DNA of 64,000 bases from Parvibaculaceae bacterium PLY_AMNH_Bact1 (lineage in GTDB: Bacteria; Pseudomonadota; Alphaproteobacteria; Parvibaculales; Parvibaculaceae). The stretch covers positions 2,108,001 through 2,172,000 of the forward strand of contig CP126168.1 in assembly GCA_032881465.1 (NCBI GenBank), read 5' to 3'. Numbering within the stretch: the stretch's first letter is position 1; each line of letters begins with the position of its first letter. Both the position numbers and the translations under genes were made by a program. Of this stretch, positions 36,724 through 44,611 are shown piece by piece. The notes below the pieces were generated by a model. The model saw only the letters and a list, made by a program, of their open reading frames with translations. It had not been told where the DNA came from and ran no database searches.

Positions 36724-37335
36724 TCACAACACCAACGAATACAACTCCTGGATCTCTTCAGCCTGAATGCCCAGATAATCCAAGGTCTGCTTCTGGGTGC
36801 TATGCCCAAATGCTTCCATAAGGAGCGGAACGGCAGCCTTGTTATGAATGCGCTGGTGATAGCCCCACGTCTTACGCAGTGAGTGCGAACCATAGTTACC
36901 CTTAAGACCAGCTTCAGCACACCAGCGTTTGACCATATGATTGACGGCACTCACGCCAAGTGCCGCTCGCGTCTTCTGTGACCAGAACAACGGAGATTCA
37001 GACACCGGGTTTGGATGAACTGCCAACCATACGTCTATGGATTTGACGACCGCTTCATTGAGCGTAATGGCTCGGTACTTTTTGGTTTTCTTCTGCCAGA
37101 GCTCAAACCGTTCACCGGCCTGCAAGTCGCTCACGTCGCCTACCTTTATGGATAGAAGCTCGTTTGCCCGGTAGGCCGTGTTGATGCCGAATGTGAACAG
37201 GCACATGTCACGCGGATTGTTTTCCCGTAGCTTCTTGATGCGCCGAATGCCTTTAAGGCTTCGGATTGGCTCAACCTTGATCGATGAACCTTTGGCCGGA
37301 TGATTGTGGTTTCTTGCTTTGTTTTTGGTCGGCAT
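36724..37335 (-). CDS. Short tyrosine recombinase, FimB-sized
   Basis: 203 residues, lacking the N-terminal arm/core-binding domain of full integrases, as in FimB/FimE. Catalytic set: Arg in NTAYRANELLSIK, Lys-rich KKTKKYRAI, HSLRKTWGYH (HxxR), GHSTQKQTLDYLG (His and Tyr nucleophile). It stands 143 bp from a pair of 19-bp inverted repeats (37479-37615) and could flip that segment. An alternative role is resolution or excision of the element; the true integrase is at the other end. Confidence 0.85.
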   Translation of the reverse strand: MPTKNKARNHNHPAKGSSIKVEPIRSLKGIRRIKKLRENNPRDMCLFTFGINTAYRANELLSIKVGDVSDLQAGERFELWQKKTKKYRAITLNEAVVKSIDVWLAVHPNPVSESPLFWSQKTRAALGVSAVNHMVKRWCAEAGLKGNYGSHSLRKTWGYHQRIHNKAAVPLLMEAFGHSTQKQTLDYLGIQAEEIQELYSLVL

Positions 37336-37478
37336 TTTTTGGATTCCTTTTTCTCAACGTCACATCACTTAAGACAGCTAGTTGAGTTATCGTTTTGATG
37401 AACTCTCCTTTCCAAGCATCAAAATCGGTCCGAAACCCTTTATCTATATGGCCTATGTGCCGGTTCCAGTAATATCAA

Positions 37479-37615
37479 CTTTTACCTAGAAGTTGATATC
37501 ATCATACAGTCCTGAGTGAATCTGACAACCCCCGCTTTCTATCTATGTGCCTGCCCTCCTCTGAAGAATGTCTCTGACAACGCTTTCGTGAAAAAAATCA
37601 ACTTCTAGGTAAAAG
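37479..37615. repeat. 137-bp segment bounded by perfect 19-bp inverted repeats (possible invertible switch)
   Basis: Left repeat CTTTTACCTAGAAGTTGAT (37479-37497), right repeat ATCAACTTCTAGGTAAAAG (37597-37615): exact reverse complements around 99 bp. The left copy extends to a palindrome, ATCAACTT to AAGTTGAT (37474-37497). An outward promoter lies inside, next to the left repeat. The arrangement beside a FimB-sized recombinase resembles phase-variable invertible promoters. The inversion itself is inferred. Confidence 0.6.
37501..37528 (-). promoter_or_regulatory. Sigma70-like promoter inside the inverted-repeat segment
   Basis: On the minus strand: -35 TTGTCA (37528-37523), 16-bp spacer, -10 TATGAT (37506-37501). 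Each box matches 5 of 6 consensus bases. It now points at the recombinase and ardA. If the segment flips, it would point at the 37640 operon. Confidence 0.55.
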
Positions 37616-37639
37616 ATCACATTCAATCAGGAAAATGGC

Positions 37640-38017
37640 ATGGCTATCTCAAAGAGCGTCATCCTATTCACCGCTACGCTCTTCGTGGGCGGTGGCGGGT
37701 ACTACTACGTCAACAATCCAGAGAGTGCAGACAGCTTGTTGAATGCAGTCGCTCCAGCAAGCGCAGAGCAAAGACGGTTTGTTTCAGCTTGTGAGTCTCG
37801 TGGAAATACAGGAAACGAATGCGCGTGTGCGTGGCCGCTTGTCGAGACGCACATGAGCAACGCCACCCACCTAGAAACTTTCACGGCAAGCCTCGGCGGC
37901 GATACCGCCCGCGTAAGGCAGCTGATGGGCAATGGCTTGGTCAGCAGTTTTCAATACGGCATGGAAGCAGGACAAGCAGGCAATGCCATTCAGACAAAGT
38001 GCAACGTAGTTTTCTAG
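37640..38017 (+). CDS. Small exported or membrane-anchored protein, unknown
   Basis: 125 residues. Hydrophobic N-terminus (about residues 6-22, SVILFTATLFVGGGGYYYVN) as signal or anchor. Four Cys in the mature part (FVSACESRG, NECACAWPLVE, QTKCNVVF). No family recognised; the conserved-looking CxCxWP core could hold a disulfide. First gene of a rightward unit that may be under the switch. AGGAAA lies upstream. Confidence 0.6.
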   Translation: MAISKSVILFTATLFVGGGGYYYVNNPESADSLLNAVAPASAEQRRFVSACESRGNTGNECACAWPLVETHMSNATHLETFTASLGGDTARVRQLMGNGLVSSFQYGMEAGQAGNAIQTKCNVVF

Positions 38018-38050
38018 TAATCACAAACTTTACAAAGCGGATTGAACAGC

Positions 38051-38617
38051 ATGTCCACGCTTCGAATTCCTTCAGTATTTTTTGCAGCCCTTTGTTTCAC
38101 GGCCAGCATCACACCCGCTTCAGCGAACACCACTCTTGAGAGTTTCGCCGGACGCTGGGTCAACACCACAAATGCATATGAAACAGGAAGAGACTGTGGA
38201 ATCGGTACGCCTGTAGAAGGGTTAGAGCTCGAAATAACAATAGGTGATAACCCTGAGGTAAAGATCGTTCAGATCGCGAATGGTCAGACAATGGAATTCA
38301 AAATTCCAATCTCGGAAACTTTCAACACAGAAGTTGAAACAGACCGTTTCCCAAACTATCCACATGCCATATCCGTGCAGGCAGCAGGCGCGCCAACAGT
38401 TTTGGTCGATGGCACGGTCATGCCCAATGACGGGGAAGACTTGACGAGTCTAGTTCTTCACCAGAGAGACCTTCGCAGTGAATATGCATTTCCGGCACTT
38501 GGCATCAATAGAGGCATGCAAACGCAAATTGTTAGAATTGAGGGTTATCATCAAAGCGGGCGCACGGCATTCTATTTCAAGAACCTTATGCGTTGTGAGT
38601 TGATCGACCTGAGATGA
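38051..38617 (+). CDS. Exported protein, unknown
   Basis: 188 residues from the ATG at 38051; a TTG at 38042 is less likely. Signal peptide with ASITPASANTT cleavage area. Mature protein is beta-rich with two Cys (GRDCGIG, MRCELIDLR). No family recognised. Ends with a 4-bp ATGA overlap to the next gene, so the pair is coupled. Confidence 0.62.
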   Translation: MSTLRIPSVFFAALCFTASITPASANTTLESFAGRWVNTTNAYETGRDCGIGTPVEGLELEITIGDNPEVKIVQIANGQTMEFKIPISETFNTEVETDRFPNYPHAISVQAAGAPTVLVDGTVMPNDGEDLTSLVLHQRDLRSEYAFPALGINRGMQTQIVRIEGYHQSGRTAFYFKNLMRCELIDLR

Positions 38618-39060
38618 CGCCCTTTTCAAAACGCGCGCCCGTTCTGCTGCTCGTACTGATGGCGGCAGTCACGTCAGCGGGTACCGCTCCCGCTGATACG
38701 CCACTCGGCGGATACGTTGACGCCATGGATGAAGATTGTGAGCTCTCTATGAAGCCGATGAATGAGCTTTCCTCTTTTGAGCACAGTAACGCGGGACGCT
38801 GTATCGGGTATTTGTCCGCTGTAGTGGACATGCTTCAGCACAATTGCACCTTGAGCAAATCTCCATCTCTCCCACTGGAAACACGCAGGGTACTAGCCTC
38901 GCACGGTATCAGCTCAACTAACCTAACCATCGACACGCTTGCCTTCCACTTCCGGTTGGACGTTGTTCGCATTGGTAAAGTCGGCATGACCGCAATTGAG
39001 GTTGCCAGACAGATGGCATTGGAAAGCGGTGAACCATGCCCAGAACCAATGCTTGAGTAG
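38614..39060 (+). CDS. Exported Rap1a/Tai-like immunity-type protein
   Basis: 148 residues. Signal peptide ending near TSAGTAPA, then DEDCELSM, GRCIGYLSAVVDMLQHNC and GEPCPEPM: the four-Cys spacing and the GxCxGYxxxVVD core resemble the Rap1a/Tai family of periplasmic immunity proteins that block peptidoglycan amidase effectors. The match is by eye and partial. Translationally coupled to 38051-38617, which could be its partner. Confidence 0.5.
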   Translation: MTPFSKRAPVLLLVLMAAVTSAGTAPADTPLGGYVDAMDEDCELSMKPMNELSSFEHSNAGRCIGYLSAVVDMLQHNCTLSKSPSLPLETRRVLASHGISSTNLTIDTLAFHFRLDVVRIGKVGMTAIEVARQMALESGEPCPEPMLE

Positions 39061-39133
39061 GCGACGAACTCAGCCCACTTGAAATTCGAAGCATCCATCC
39101 CAACAATATTTCTGCACGCTAATTACAGAAGAG

Positions 39134-39475
39134 GTGGCATTGGGATTCAACAGAGAAAAGAAAACAGGTGGTCATACCGCCGAAGACAGGGCGCGGTGGC
39201 GCGAAGCAACCAAGCCAGATGACCGCAGCACATATCCAATAGTGCAGCAAATCAAAGTCGATGCCTTTCAGGGTGCCTCGCAGGCATTCACTCGGCGCTT
39301 TGAAGAGCACCAAGACCTCATTGACGACGGTCGCGCCAATCGCGCGCAGGAAGCAGCAGAAAAAGCTGCCAATGGGCAGGGATTACTGCGTATTCCAAAA
39401 GGCTGGCCTTCACTGATGGAATGGACAAAGGGCGCGCCGCTCCCACCAGATGACGGCAAAGATCTGGAATACTAA
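39134..39475 (+). CDS. Small hydrophilic protein, unknown
   Basis: 113 residues from a GTG with AGAAGAG upstream. Charged and soluble, with no signal peptide. C-terminal LRIPKGWPSLMEWTKGAPLPPDDGKD. It converges with the relaxase gene and overlaps it by 4 bp. No family recognised; it may be a mobilization accessory by position. Confidence 0.55.
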   Translation: MALGFNREKKTGGHTAEDRARWREATKPDDRSTYPIVQQIKVDAFQGASQAFTRRFEEHQDLIDDGRANRAQEAAEKAANGQGLLRIPKGWPSLMEWTKGAPLPPDDGKDLEY

Positions 39476-40476
39476 AGCTCATATTCGTCGAGTTCGTCGC
39501 GGTCGATACGCCGCGGCTTACCTTTCCTGGGGCGCTTTAGGCGCTCCATCAAGCTGAGCTGGCGTCCAAACACCCAATCTCGAATGGATTGCCCTGCACG
39601 CACCACGCGATCTTTGAGGCCTCGGGCCATATCCCAGTAATCTGTTGGCTGCTGACGCTCAGCCTGGCGTTCTTCGGCGTAGTCCTTGAACGATTTCCCA
39701 AAGCGGTCTTCTAACTCAGTTTTCCGCACTTTTTTACCCATCTCGGAGAGCTTGGCGTATTTCTCACCATTGGTGAGGATCAGCCCCGGTCCTTTCGCAT
39801 AGAGGGTCACCCCATCCTCCTGAAGCTTCTGCTCCAATGCTTCCCAGCTATCAGCTGCTTCGAAGGAAGGTGCGAGCTTATCCTTCAAGTCCGTCACATC
39901 TTCTTTGCTCCAATGGTCGAGGGTTGCTACATCCAATCGCTCGGCCATGCGCTGTTCACCCTTCTGAGGGCGCCTGCGTGCCTTCTCAGATGCTTTCCCA
40001 TTGCCTAGCCGCCCTGGAACCTCTGTGAGGCCGAGCTCCTTCTCCTGTGCTTTAAGCGATTGCTCCAATCGCGTCTTGTACTTCCACTTTTCCCAGGCAA
40101 CGCCTGTCTCCGGATGCACCCGGTTGACCATCACATGGACATGAGGGTGATCCGTATCGTTGTGGGCAACGATAATGGCCTGATGCTCTTCCAGGTCGAG
40201 GTCAGAAAGGGTTCTGTCAGCGATCTTGAGCATATCTTCCTGGGGAAGCTGCTCATGCTCAGGCCAACTAATCGAATAATGAAAAACGGGGTCTTGCACC
40301 CGTTTCGACAGTGCCGCAGTCGCCCGCATCATGGCGGGCACCAACTGCGGATCATCTGTCGGCAAATTGCGGGCTGCAGTCCATTCCACCCTTTCAGGGC
40401 TATCTCCCTTTCGACCGAAATGGAGATATTTGGCCAGCCCGCTAAAGCCGGATCCCGTACGGGCGTCTCCAATCAT
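39472..40476 (-). CDS. Relaxase/mobilization nuclease (MOBP-like)
   Basis: 334 residues. Motif III HNDTDHPHVHVMVNRVHP near residues 105-122 gives the His triad; N-terminal GSGFSGLAKYLHFG. It nicks the transfer origin and leads the strand to the recipient. The C-terminal half is charged and coiled (AERQAERQQ). Starts 14 bp after mobC with GGGAGG. A VirD4-like gene lies on the other side of the presumed oriT region. An unusually short relaxase, possibly trimmed at the C-terminus. Catalytic Tyr not located. Confidence 0.85.
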   Translation of the reverse strand: MIGDARTGSGFSGLAKYLHFGRKGDSPERVEWTAARNLPTDDPQLVPAMMRATAALSKRVQDPVFHYSISWPEHEQLPQEDMLKIADRTLSDLDLEEHQAIIVAHNDTDHPHVHVMVNRVHPETGVAWEKWKYKTRLEQSLKAQEKELGLTEVPGRLGNGKASEKARRRPQKGEQRMAERLDVATLDHWSKEDVTDLKDKLAPSFEAADSWEALEQKLQEDGVTLYAKGPGLILTNGEKYAKLSEMGKKVRKTELEDRFGKSFKDYAEERQAERQQPTDYWDMARGLKDRVVRAGQSIRDWVFGRQLSLMERLKRPRKGKPRRIDRDELDEYEL

Positions 40477-40490
40477 ATTTGGAAGCCTCC

Positions 40491-40820
40491 CTAGCCGATC
40501 CGGCGCACAGCCGAAAGAACCTCCCCCAAGGCTGTTTCCAGGACTTGAGCCACTGGAAACTTGCCTGCATGGGCGATCTTCGTCAGTTGGTTGAGGTTGT
40601 TACCGAGAGCCGTTAACTGACGGATCGTTTCGGCTGCCACGCGTGTCGGTTTTGCCTGGGGCTTGTTTCCCAGGGCAGACGCGCGCACAAATGCTGCATG
40701 GGTTAACCCGCTAGCCTCAGCTGCCTCCTGCAGCTGCGCGAACTCTCCCGCTGTGAAGTAGGTTTTCACACAGCGGGTTCGTCGTTCGCTCTCTGGCTTG
40801 CGGTAATCCCTAGTCGGCAT
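40491..40820 (-). CDS. MobC-like mobilization accessory protein
   Basis: 109 residues. Basic N-terminus with an RHH-like start (RTRCVKTYFTAGEFAQLQEAAEASG) and the MobC hallmark LTALGNNLNQLTKIAHAG. Such proteins bind oriT and help the relaxase open the strand. Upstream of the relaxase in one operon. Confidence 0.85.
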   Translation of the reverse strand: MPTRDYRKPESERRTRCVKTYFTAGEFAQLQEAAEASGLTHAAFVRASALGNKPQAKPTRVAAETIRQLTALGNNLNQLTKIAHAGKFPVAQVLETALGEVLSAVRRIG

Positions 40821-41120
40821 TTGTCCTAAGCTCCCGGCGCTGAGGGCAAGCAGTGCATCGAGACAACACCTTCAGGTGGCGGTGAGACTGCTCAGGTTTG
40901 AAGGCCATTTTTGGGCCCAAACCTCCTGCTTGCTCCTACAAAATTCCAACTTCACTCCACAGTCTGAACCTGAACTGCCGCCGATGACGACACGCACTCA
41001 ATCACCGCACGGCCAGGCATAAACATCACAGTTTGACTTATCCCCGTTGCCTCTAAATCACGGCTGTCTAATAGTAAAATACTGAGTATATTTTACATAG
41101 AAAAATCACTGGGGAGAGGG
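40821..41120. promoter_or_regulatory. Divergent mob/virD4 intergenic region, likely oriT and promoters
   Basis: 300 bp between mobC (left) and the coupling-protein gene (right). It carries an inverted repeat TAAAATA-CTGAGTA-TATTTTA at 41075-41095, just before the right-hand gene, a good operator candidate. In MOBP elements oriT usually lies beside mobC, so this is the best place for it, but I cannot name the nick site. Confidence 0.5.
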
Positions 41121-43424
41121 ATGAAGAGAATGCCGGACAGCAACAACAAGACCGGAACTGCCAAAATCCTCGCACCGCTGGAAATGCTCGGTGCTGGCAT
41201 TGTCAGAGCATGGGAACTGAGCCGCCAATACCTCGAAGACCAGCAGCTGCAGAAATGCCAAGCCCACATAAAAGCGTGCATTACTAGAGCAGAGCCCCAC
41301 CAGGATGAGCCGGAAATCGCGGATATACTGGTCTCCATCCCGGACACCTGGGAAGAAATGGCCCTGCCGGAAACCAAAGCCCTGGAGCGCCGTGTTTGTG
41401 TGAAACTGGATGCACTATCGGAACAGGCAGCACAAGCCATAGCTTCAGCAGAGAAGGAAGCAGAAGCCCAGGCCGTTCGCACAAAACGCTGCGCCGAAAT
41501 CCTATCTCTGATGAATGATGAATCCTCAGTCGCAGAGTTCAACGCAGGTGAGGTTCTGAAGAAAGAGCACCTTGAAAACTTCAGGAGAGTGCTCAAAAGC
41601 AGTGGCCCGCGTGGCAAGGGTGTTGTCGATCAAATTGATGATGCGGAACTTCAAGCGACGGCAGCCAACAACTACCCAAAGAACATTTCCTTTAGTTGTG
41701 CAGTTGGCCAAATCCCTGAAACACAGAGGCAGCTTCTGCGGATAGGTGCGGTTCTCCTAAAACATGACATCATCGACCCTGAATGGATTGAGCTTGCCTT
41801 AGCAGGAGCAATATTTGAGTTCGGAAAGGCGCGCGTTTCCCAGCGCCCCGATAGCACAAGCCGCGCTCAAAAAATCGCCCTTAACACGCTGATAGAATCC
41901 TTGCCTGTCTACCTGGTTGATTCCGGCCAATTGCAGGAAGACATTGCTCATCTTTCCAATCAGCTTCAGACCAAGCACCCCAACACGCCAGCAGCACAGG
42001 AACTCGCCAACCTGGCAGGCGGCGGTGCAGCCTGGCTAACCGGGGCAGATATTCCAAAGAGCATCTACAATCCAGCTATGGGCGACGGATTGTTCTTAGG
42101 TGCATTGGAAGATGGCACCTTTCTGAACTATGACGGTGAGGGGTCACTCTTCACCATCGCCCCTCCCGGCGCAGGCAAAAGCCGCTGCCAGGTGATCCCG
42201 AACCTGCTGACCTATAGCGGCCCAGCAATCGTCCTCGACATCAAGGGTGAGTGTTATAGCGACACCGCCGGGTTCCGTTCCCAGCGCTATGGCAAAGTCA
42301 TTCGCTTCGCACCTCACGATAAAGAAAACTCTGCTCGCTATAACCCGCTCGACTTTGTGAGAAACGATCCAGAGCATCTTGCATCTGATGCCCGCAAGAT
42401 GGCGGACATGCTGATCGTTTCCAACAATGCAAAAGACCCGTATTGGGACAACAAGGGTCGAGACTTCCTTACTGCCTACATCGCCTTTATCGCCCTCCTC
42501 TCAGAGGGGGACAAAGAGCGCAACATGGCGTCGGTCATGGACATGATGTCGCCAACCGCTGACATGCTTGAAAACGCAATAGAGGCACTCAGAGATACTG
42601 GCATTAAGTTTCTGGAGCGGATGGCAAATCAAATGGAGACCATCCCCCAGAAACAGCGAGAGTCCGCAATGGACGTTGCTCGTACCCATCTCAGCGCATG
42701 GGACTTGGGCGACCTGGACGCTCTGACGACCCATTGCGACTGGAAGCCCGAAGAGTTCAGAAACCAGGACAACCCACCAACCCTTTACCTCTGCATACAG
42801 CCGGAAGACATAGGCAGGTTTGCGTCAGTGATCCGTGTCATCATCGGCCAACATCTGGAACATTTCCTGAAAGAGCTTCCGGAGGACGTTGAGAAACCTA
42901 TCGTCTTCTTCCTCGACGAAGCACCACAGCTTGGAAATTTCGAACCTCTTCCCAAAGCCGCATCACTTGGGCGGCAATATGGCTTGCAACTCTGGTTGTT
43001 TGCACAAAACCGAGACCAGATTGAAAAGGCTTATCAGAATGCTGAGACCATCCTCGGCAACGCCGTTGTTCAGTGTTGGATGAATTGCGACGAAGATGCA
43101 GCAGCCAATCTGGAAAGAAACCTCGGCAGATCAAGAGGCCTGCTTGATGGCATGGAGAAGCCGCTCGTACAGTCACACGAAATACGCGGACCCGAGTACA
43201 ACGACAAAATCATCCTTGTTGGCAGAGGGCAAAAGCCCGCAAGACTTCAAAAACACATGGTGTTCAATGACGAAACCCTGAGCCCACTTCTTGGGCTAGA
43301 TGTTCTTGCTACCGAGGATATCGTTCATGTGGAGGAGAGCTCTTATTCTGCCGACGAACATAAGCCGGTTGACGCTGGCGACGTGAGCAGTCCCGAGCAA
43401 GCCGACACCAGTCAGCCCAACTGA
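41121..43424 (+). CDS. VirD4/TraG-type coupling protein
   Basis: 767 residues. Walker A in FTIAPPGAGKSRCQ (about residue 347), Walker B in PIVFFLDEAPQLGNF (about residue 593). The N-terminal ~290 residues have no clear paired membrane helices, unlike classical VirD4. It delivers the relaxase-DNA complex to a type IV channel. GGGGAGAGGG precedes the ATG. No channel genes are in this element, so transfer must use a helper. Confidence 0.88.
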   Translation: MKRMPDSNNKTGTAKILAPLEMLGAGIVRAWELSRQYLEDQQLQKCQAHIKACITRAEPHQDEPEIADILVSIPDTWEEMALPETKALERRVCVKLDALSEQAAQAIASAEKEAEAQAVRTKRCAEILSLMNDESSVAEFNAGEVLKKEHLENFRRVLKSSGPRGKGVVDQIDDAELQATAANNYPKNISFSCAVGQIPETQRQLLRIGAVLLKHDIIDPEWIELALAGAIFEFGKARVSQRPDSTSRAQKIALNTLIESLPVYLVDSGQLQEDIAHLSNQLQTKHPNTPAAQELANLAGGGAAWLTGADIPKSIYNPAMGDGLFLGALEDGTFLNYDGEGSLFTIAPPGAGKSRCQVIPNLLTYSGPAIVLDIKGECYSDTAGFRSQRYGKVIRFAPHDKENSARYNPLDFVRNDPEHLASDARKMADMLIVSNNAKDPYWDNKGRDFLTAYIAFIALLSEGDKERNMASVMDMMSPTADMLENAIEALRDTGIKFLERMANQMETIPQKQRESAMDVARTHLSAWDLGDLDALTTHCDWKPEEFRNQDNPPTLYLCIQPEDIGRFASVIRVIIGQHLEHFLKELPEDVEKPIVFFLDEAPQLGNFEPLPKAASLGRQYGLQLWLFAQNRDQIEKAYQNAETILGNAVVQCWMNCDEDAAANLERNLGRSRGLLDGMEKPLVQSHEIRGPEYNDKIILVGRGQKPARLQKHMVFNDETLSPLLGLDVLATEDIVHVEESSYSADEHKPVDAGDVSSPEQADTSQPN

Positions 43425-43707
43425 TTGTTGAGAAGGCCAGGAACTTGTTTTTCTGAGCAACAAAGGCCGGAAGCTCTGTTTGCAGAAAGTGCCACGCTTC
43501 CGTGGCTATCTCGGCAGCCCGTCTCGGGCTTTCTGCATCGCGCAACTCCCAAGTGAAGCGCCAGTCACGACCATTGTCATCCGGCTCTGCTTGTTCAATC
43601 CAGTAGTGAACACTCAATCGACGACTGGAATGCCCCATACGGTTGACATAGACCCTCTTCACTTCATCAAGTGAACGTGTCTTCGGCCAGGCGCTTAAGG
43701 TGATCAT
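43309..43707 (-). CDS. Hypothetical protein, antisense to the end of the coupling-protein gene
   Basis: 132 residues. The N-terminal ~95 residues look like real protein (VNRMGHSSRRLSVHYWIEQAEPDDNGRDW is part of it), while the last ~38 are antisense to the coupling-protein gene and are basic, so the frame may have lost its natural stop. No family recognised. Could be a shortened gene. Confidence 0.35.
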   Translation of the reverse strand: MITLSAWPKTRSLDEVKRVYVNRMGHSSRRLSVHYWIEQAEPDDNGRDWRFTWELRDAESPRRAAEIATEAWHFLQTELPAFVAQKNKFLAFSTISWADWCRLARDCSRRQRQPAYVRRQNKSSPPHERYPR

Positions 43708-44041
43708 TCTTCAAGTCATGACATCAGCGCATGGAATGAACAAGAGCTTGAGCGTAAGTTTCACGAACTCCCAGAGGTTGGCTTCAATTCGGAATATGAA
43801 AGACGAAATACGTAGTACATCGACTTTGCCCACCAGCAAACACGTTGAGCACGACGCCCTGCACCACCTGACTTAAGCTTCAGGCTGTCTTCGCAAGAAA
43901 AGTACTCGCTAGTGGACAGCAGATTCCAAAACCTGTTGTCATAGTCTCAAACGAGGTAAAGCGATAAAACGGCGTAGCGGTAAACCAAACAGCACAGATA
44001 AGCAAAAGGCGCAGAGCGCGTTCGAACGCAGTCGTCAGACG
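43708..44041. other. Intergenic region
   Basis: The frame of the next gene stays open back to 43913 (RSGKPNSTDKQKAQSAFERSRQ precedes the ATG) without any start codon. That open stretch reads like protein, so the next gene may have lost its start or be fused upstream. Confidence 0.4.
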
Positions 44042-44494
44042 ATGAACGATGCCTATGCTGATCTAAAAAAACTCCGTCATGTGCGCGTCGATGGCAACGC
44101 TGCTCTTGAATATCTCGCAGAGCATGTCGATGCGTTGGTCTATGAACTGCAACTTAAGAAGCAGAAACTAGAGCACCTGCAAGCCTCATACACCGCTTTG
44201 AATCAGGTACGGCTGTATTTCCAGAATGACTACAGAGATGTGGAACTAGATCGCTTTAGAAGAAGCTTAAACGAAACGATCTCGGAAGCTTCCACCCACG
44301 CAGATAGGGCCACTGCCGCCACAGTGAGGGAGCTCTTCGACAATGCCGTCAGCCACTGTATCGAGTCAGGTCACCTATATGAAACCAGTCGTAAAGATGC
44401 AACTCAATGGCTTGAACTCGCAGCAACAGCCAGAGTTTCAGCCAAGCACTACTACTGTACTTTGAATGGCGCCCACCACAATCCACATCAGTGA
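44042..44494 (+). CDS. Hypothetical helical protein
   Basis: 150 residues from the first ATG. Largely alpha-helical, with a coiled-coil-like stretch (ELQLKKQKLEHLQASYTALNQ). No family recognised. The in-frame stretch before the ATG looks coding, so the 5' end may be truncated. Confidence 0.5.
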   Translation: MNDAYADLKKLRHVRVDGNAALEYLAEHVDALVYELQLKKQKLEHLQASYTALNQVRLYFQNDYRDVELDRFRRSLNETISEASTHADRATAATVRELFDNAVSHCIESGHLYETSRKDATQWLELAATARVSAKHYYCTLNGAHHNPHQ

Positions 44495-44611
44495 AAATCG
44501 TGACTCGCGAGGTTAGCGCGTACCACAAATACTGATTGTCTCCAGCCCTATTCGACGCCGAATGAGTCAGAGATCAAAGGGAGTTTCTGCTTCATGACCA
44601 GCAAACAAGCA

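Larger units (their letters stand above)
37336..37639. other. Intergenic region holding the putative switch
   Basis: About 300 bp between the divergent recombinase and secreted-protein operon. It contains the 37479-37615 inverted-repeat segment described separately; I see no protein gene. Confidence 0.6.

Noticed and set aside
36636-36950. Arg- and Ile-rich frame of 104 residues
   Set aside because: Shadow of the recombinase gene in another frame.
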